Source of the DNA: Betaproteobacteria bacterium
GTDB lineage: Bacteria > Pseudomonadota > Gammaproteobacteria > Burkholderiales > Thiobacillaceae
Direction of reading: 5' to 3'
Assembly (NCBI GenBank): GCA_020049245.1
Contig: JAIFLB010000118.1
Span: 1 to 5,550, forward strand
Length of the DNA: 5,550 nt
The position numbers and the translations under genes are program-made. Each line of letters starts with the position of its first letter. The first letter of the stretch is position 1. Shown here one piece after another: positions 4,807-5,550 of the stretch. The notes beneath the pieces were generated by a model. That model was not told the DNA's origin, ran no database searches, and saw nothing but the letters and a program-made list of their open reading frames with translations.

Positions 4807-5550
4807 CTAAAACCGGCGCACGCTGACCTTGCCCTTGGCCTTGGCCTTGGCCAAATACGACTGCAGCAGCCGGTAAGTGTCGCGGTCGAACTGCACATGC
4901 CCGGCGTGCGACAGCAATTCTTCCACTTCGTTTTCGCTTTTCGCCGTACCCAGATAGCGCCAGTTATCAACCAGATGGACTTCTTCCAGATCGAGAAAAT
5001 CATCGCGTTCCACCAGGCCAATCGGCCCACCGTAAGGCCAGGCTTTGAGTTTGATTTTCGCCAACGCGCTCATCAAGCGGGCGCTGTGCAGACTGATCGA
5101 CTCCTTGCCGATGCAGGCGCCTTTGCACTGATGGAGTTGGTACGCGAAGCAGGCGCGGCCGACTGAGCTTGCGTTGCGTGCGGTCTTCTCCAGGCCAAGC
5201 ACGATCGGGCAAAGTTGATAGGCTTCAGCGATCTTGCGCAGTGTGTTGTCGGCCTCGCGCCGGTTCGCAAACAAGCCATACAGGCTGCCGATCTCGAAAT
5301 CCGCCTCGCCACCGCTGACCAGGCGGGGCCGGAAATCGCCCTCGTCATGTTGTTCCAGTCGCCAGGCGCAAAGTTCGGATGCGCGCTTGAGTTGCCGGTT
5401 ATGCACTGGCTGCAGGCTCTTCACCAGACTCGATTCGAGCAACAGCGCGCCGAGTTCGCCGACAGTTTCCCGCCAGTCGATCCGGCGCACTTGCTGCGAT
5501 AGCTGCATTTCCTTGTATTCGCGGGTATCGGCGGCGAAATGCGACAGCAC
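4807..5550 (-). CDS. cho: Cho/UvrC-type GIY-YIG endonuclease, C-terminal part (5' end outside window)
   Basis: The visible 247 residues match the second part of Cho, the UvrC-like nuclease that cuts 3' of bulky DNA damage in nucleotide excision repair. The first visible codon, GTG, is internal (VLSHF follows the GIY-YIG core), so the gene starts beyond the window. GELGALLLESSLVKSLQPVHN (31-51) carries the conserved Glu39, the metal ligand of the GIY-YIG fold. SLYGLFANRREA (89-100) and the cysteine block CFAYQLHQCKGACIGKE follow, with Cys114, 134, 142 and 146. The C-terminal WPYGGPIGLVERD and VDNWRYLGTA stretches also resemble Cho. UVR and RNase H-like domains of UvrC are absent, as in Cho. 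In many betaproteobacteria this region is fused behind a DnaQ-type exonuclease domain, which cannot be judged here. The stop is TAG at 4807-4809. Confidence 0.88.
   Translation of the reverse strand: MLSHFAADTREYKEMQLSQQVRRIDWRETVGELGALLLESSLVKSLQPVHNRQLKRASELCAWRLEQHDEGDFRPRLVSGGEADFEIGSLYGLFANRREADNTLRKIAEAYQLCPIVLGLEKTARNASSVGRACFAYQLHQCKGACIGKESISLHSARLMSALAKIKLKAWPYGGPIGLVERDDFLDLEEVHLVDNWRYLGTAKSENEVEELLSHAGHVQFDRDTYRLLQSYLAKAKAKGKVSVRRF
4828..4851. repeat. Hexanucleotide repeat in the 3' end of the Cho-like gene
   Basis: Three perfect CTTGGC units and one CTTGCC unit stand in tandem. On the coding strand they give an alternating Ala-Lys run (AKAKAKGK) eight or so residues from the C-terminus. 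Because the unit is six bases, copy number change would keep the frame. Confidence 0.7.

Noticed and set aside
4735..5166. Plus-strand frame opposite the Cho-like gene
   Set aside because: It is antisense to a gene with conserved Cho/UvrC sequence and shows no motif of its own.

Overview
The base composition is fairly GC-rich, and the plus-strand gene order is proA, nadD, rsfS. Together with the protein sequences, this points to a proteobacterium, most likely a betaproteobacterium of the Rhodocyclales/Nitrosomonadales kind. That placement is an inference from gene order and protein similarity; no rRNA or other marker gene is present.

The left part (1-2214, plus strand) is a tightly packed operon. 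It starts with the 3' end of proA (proline synthesis). A two-gene module follows: a small unrecognised protein, the candidate antitoxin, and a zeta-toxin-type P-loop kinase. Then come nadD (NAD synthesis) and rsfS (ribosome silencing factor). Genes from the small protein onward overlap by 8, 4 and 8 bases, so translation is probably coupled along the chain. The kinase module therefore sits between housekeeping genes that are usually adjacent, without breaking the reading order. A perfect 17-bp stem flanked by A and T tracts closes the operon. It also serves the gene arriving from the other side.

The middle part (2234-4081, minus strand) is one long gene for an alanine-rich, all-helical repeat protein of 615 residues. 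It shows a clear 31-34 residue period and I cannot assign it to a named protein. It has a strong ribosome binding site and a weaker promoter candidate.

The right part (4293-5550, minus strand) holds a small orphan gene of about 86 residues. Its promoter candidate is good (TTGTTA, 17 bp, TGTAAT) and lies among operator-like inverted and direct repeats. To its right, the 3' two thirds or so of a Cho/UvrC-type GIY-YIG nuclease gene enters from the window edge. The visible protein keeps four cysteines resembling those that bind an iron-sulfur cluster in UvrC.

The best candidates for something new are the zeta-type kinase with its unassigned partner inside the proA-nadD-rsfS operon, the long solenoid protein, and the orphan gene with its repeat-rich control region. 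No tRNA, rRNA, CRISPR array, insertion sequence or phage gene was seen.
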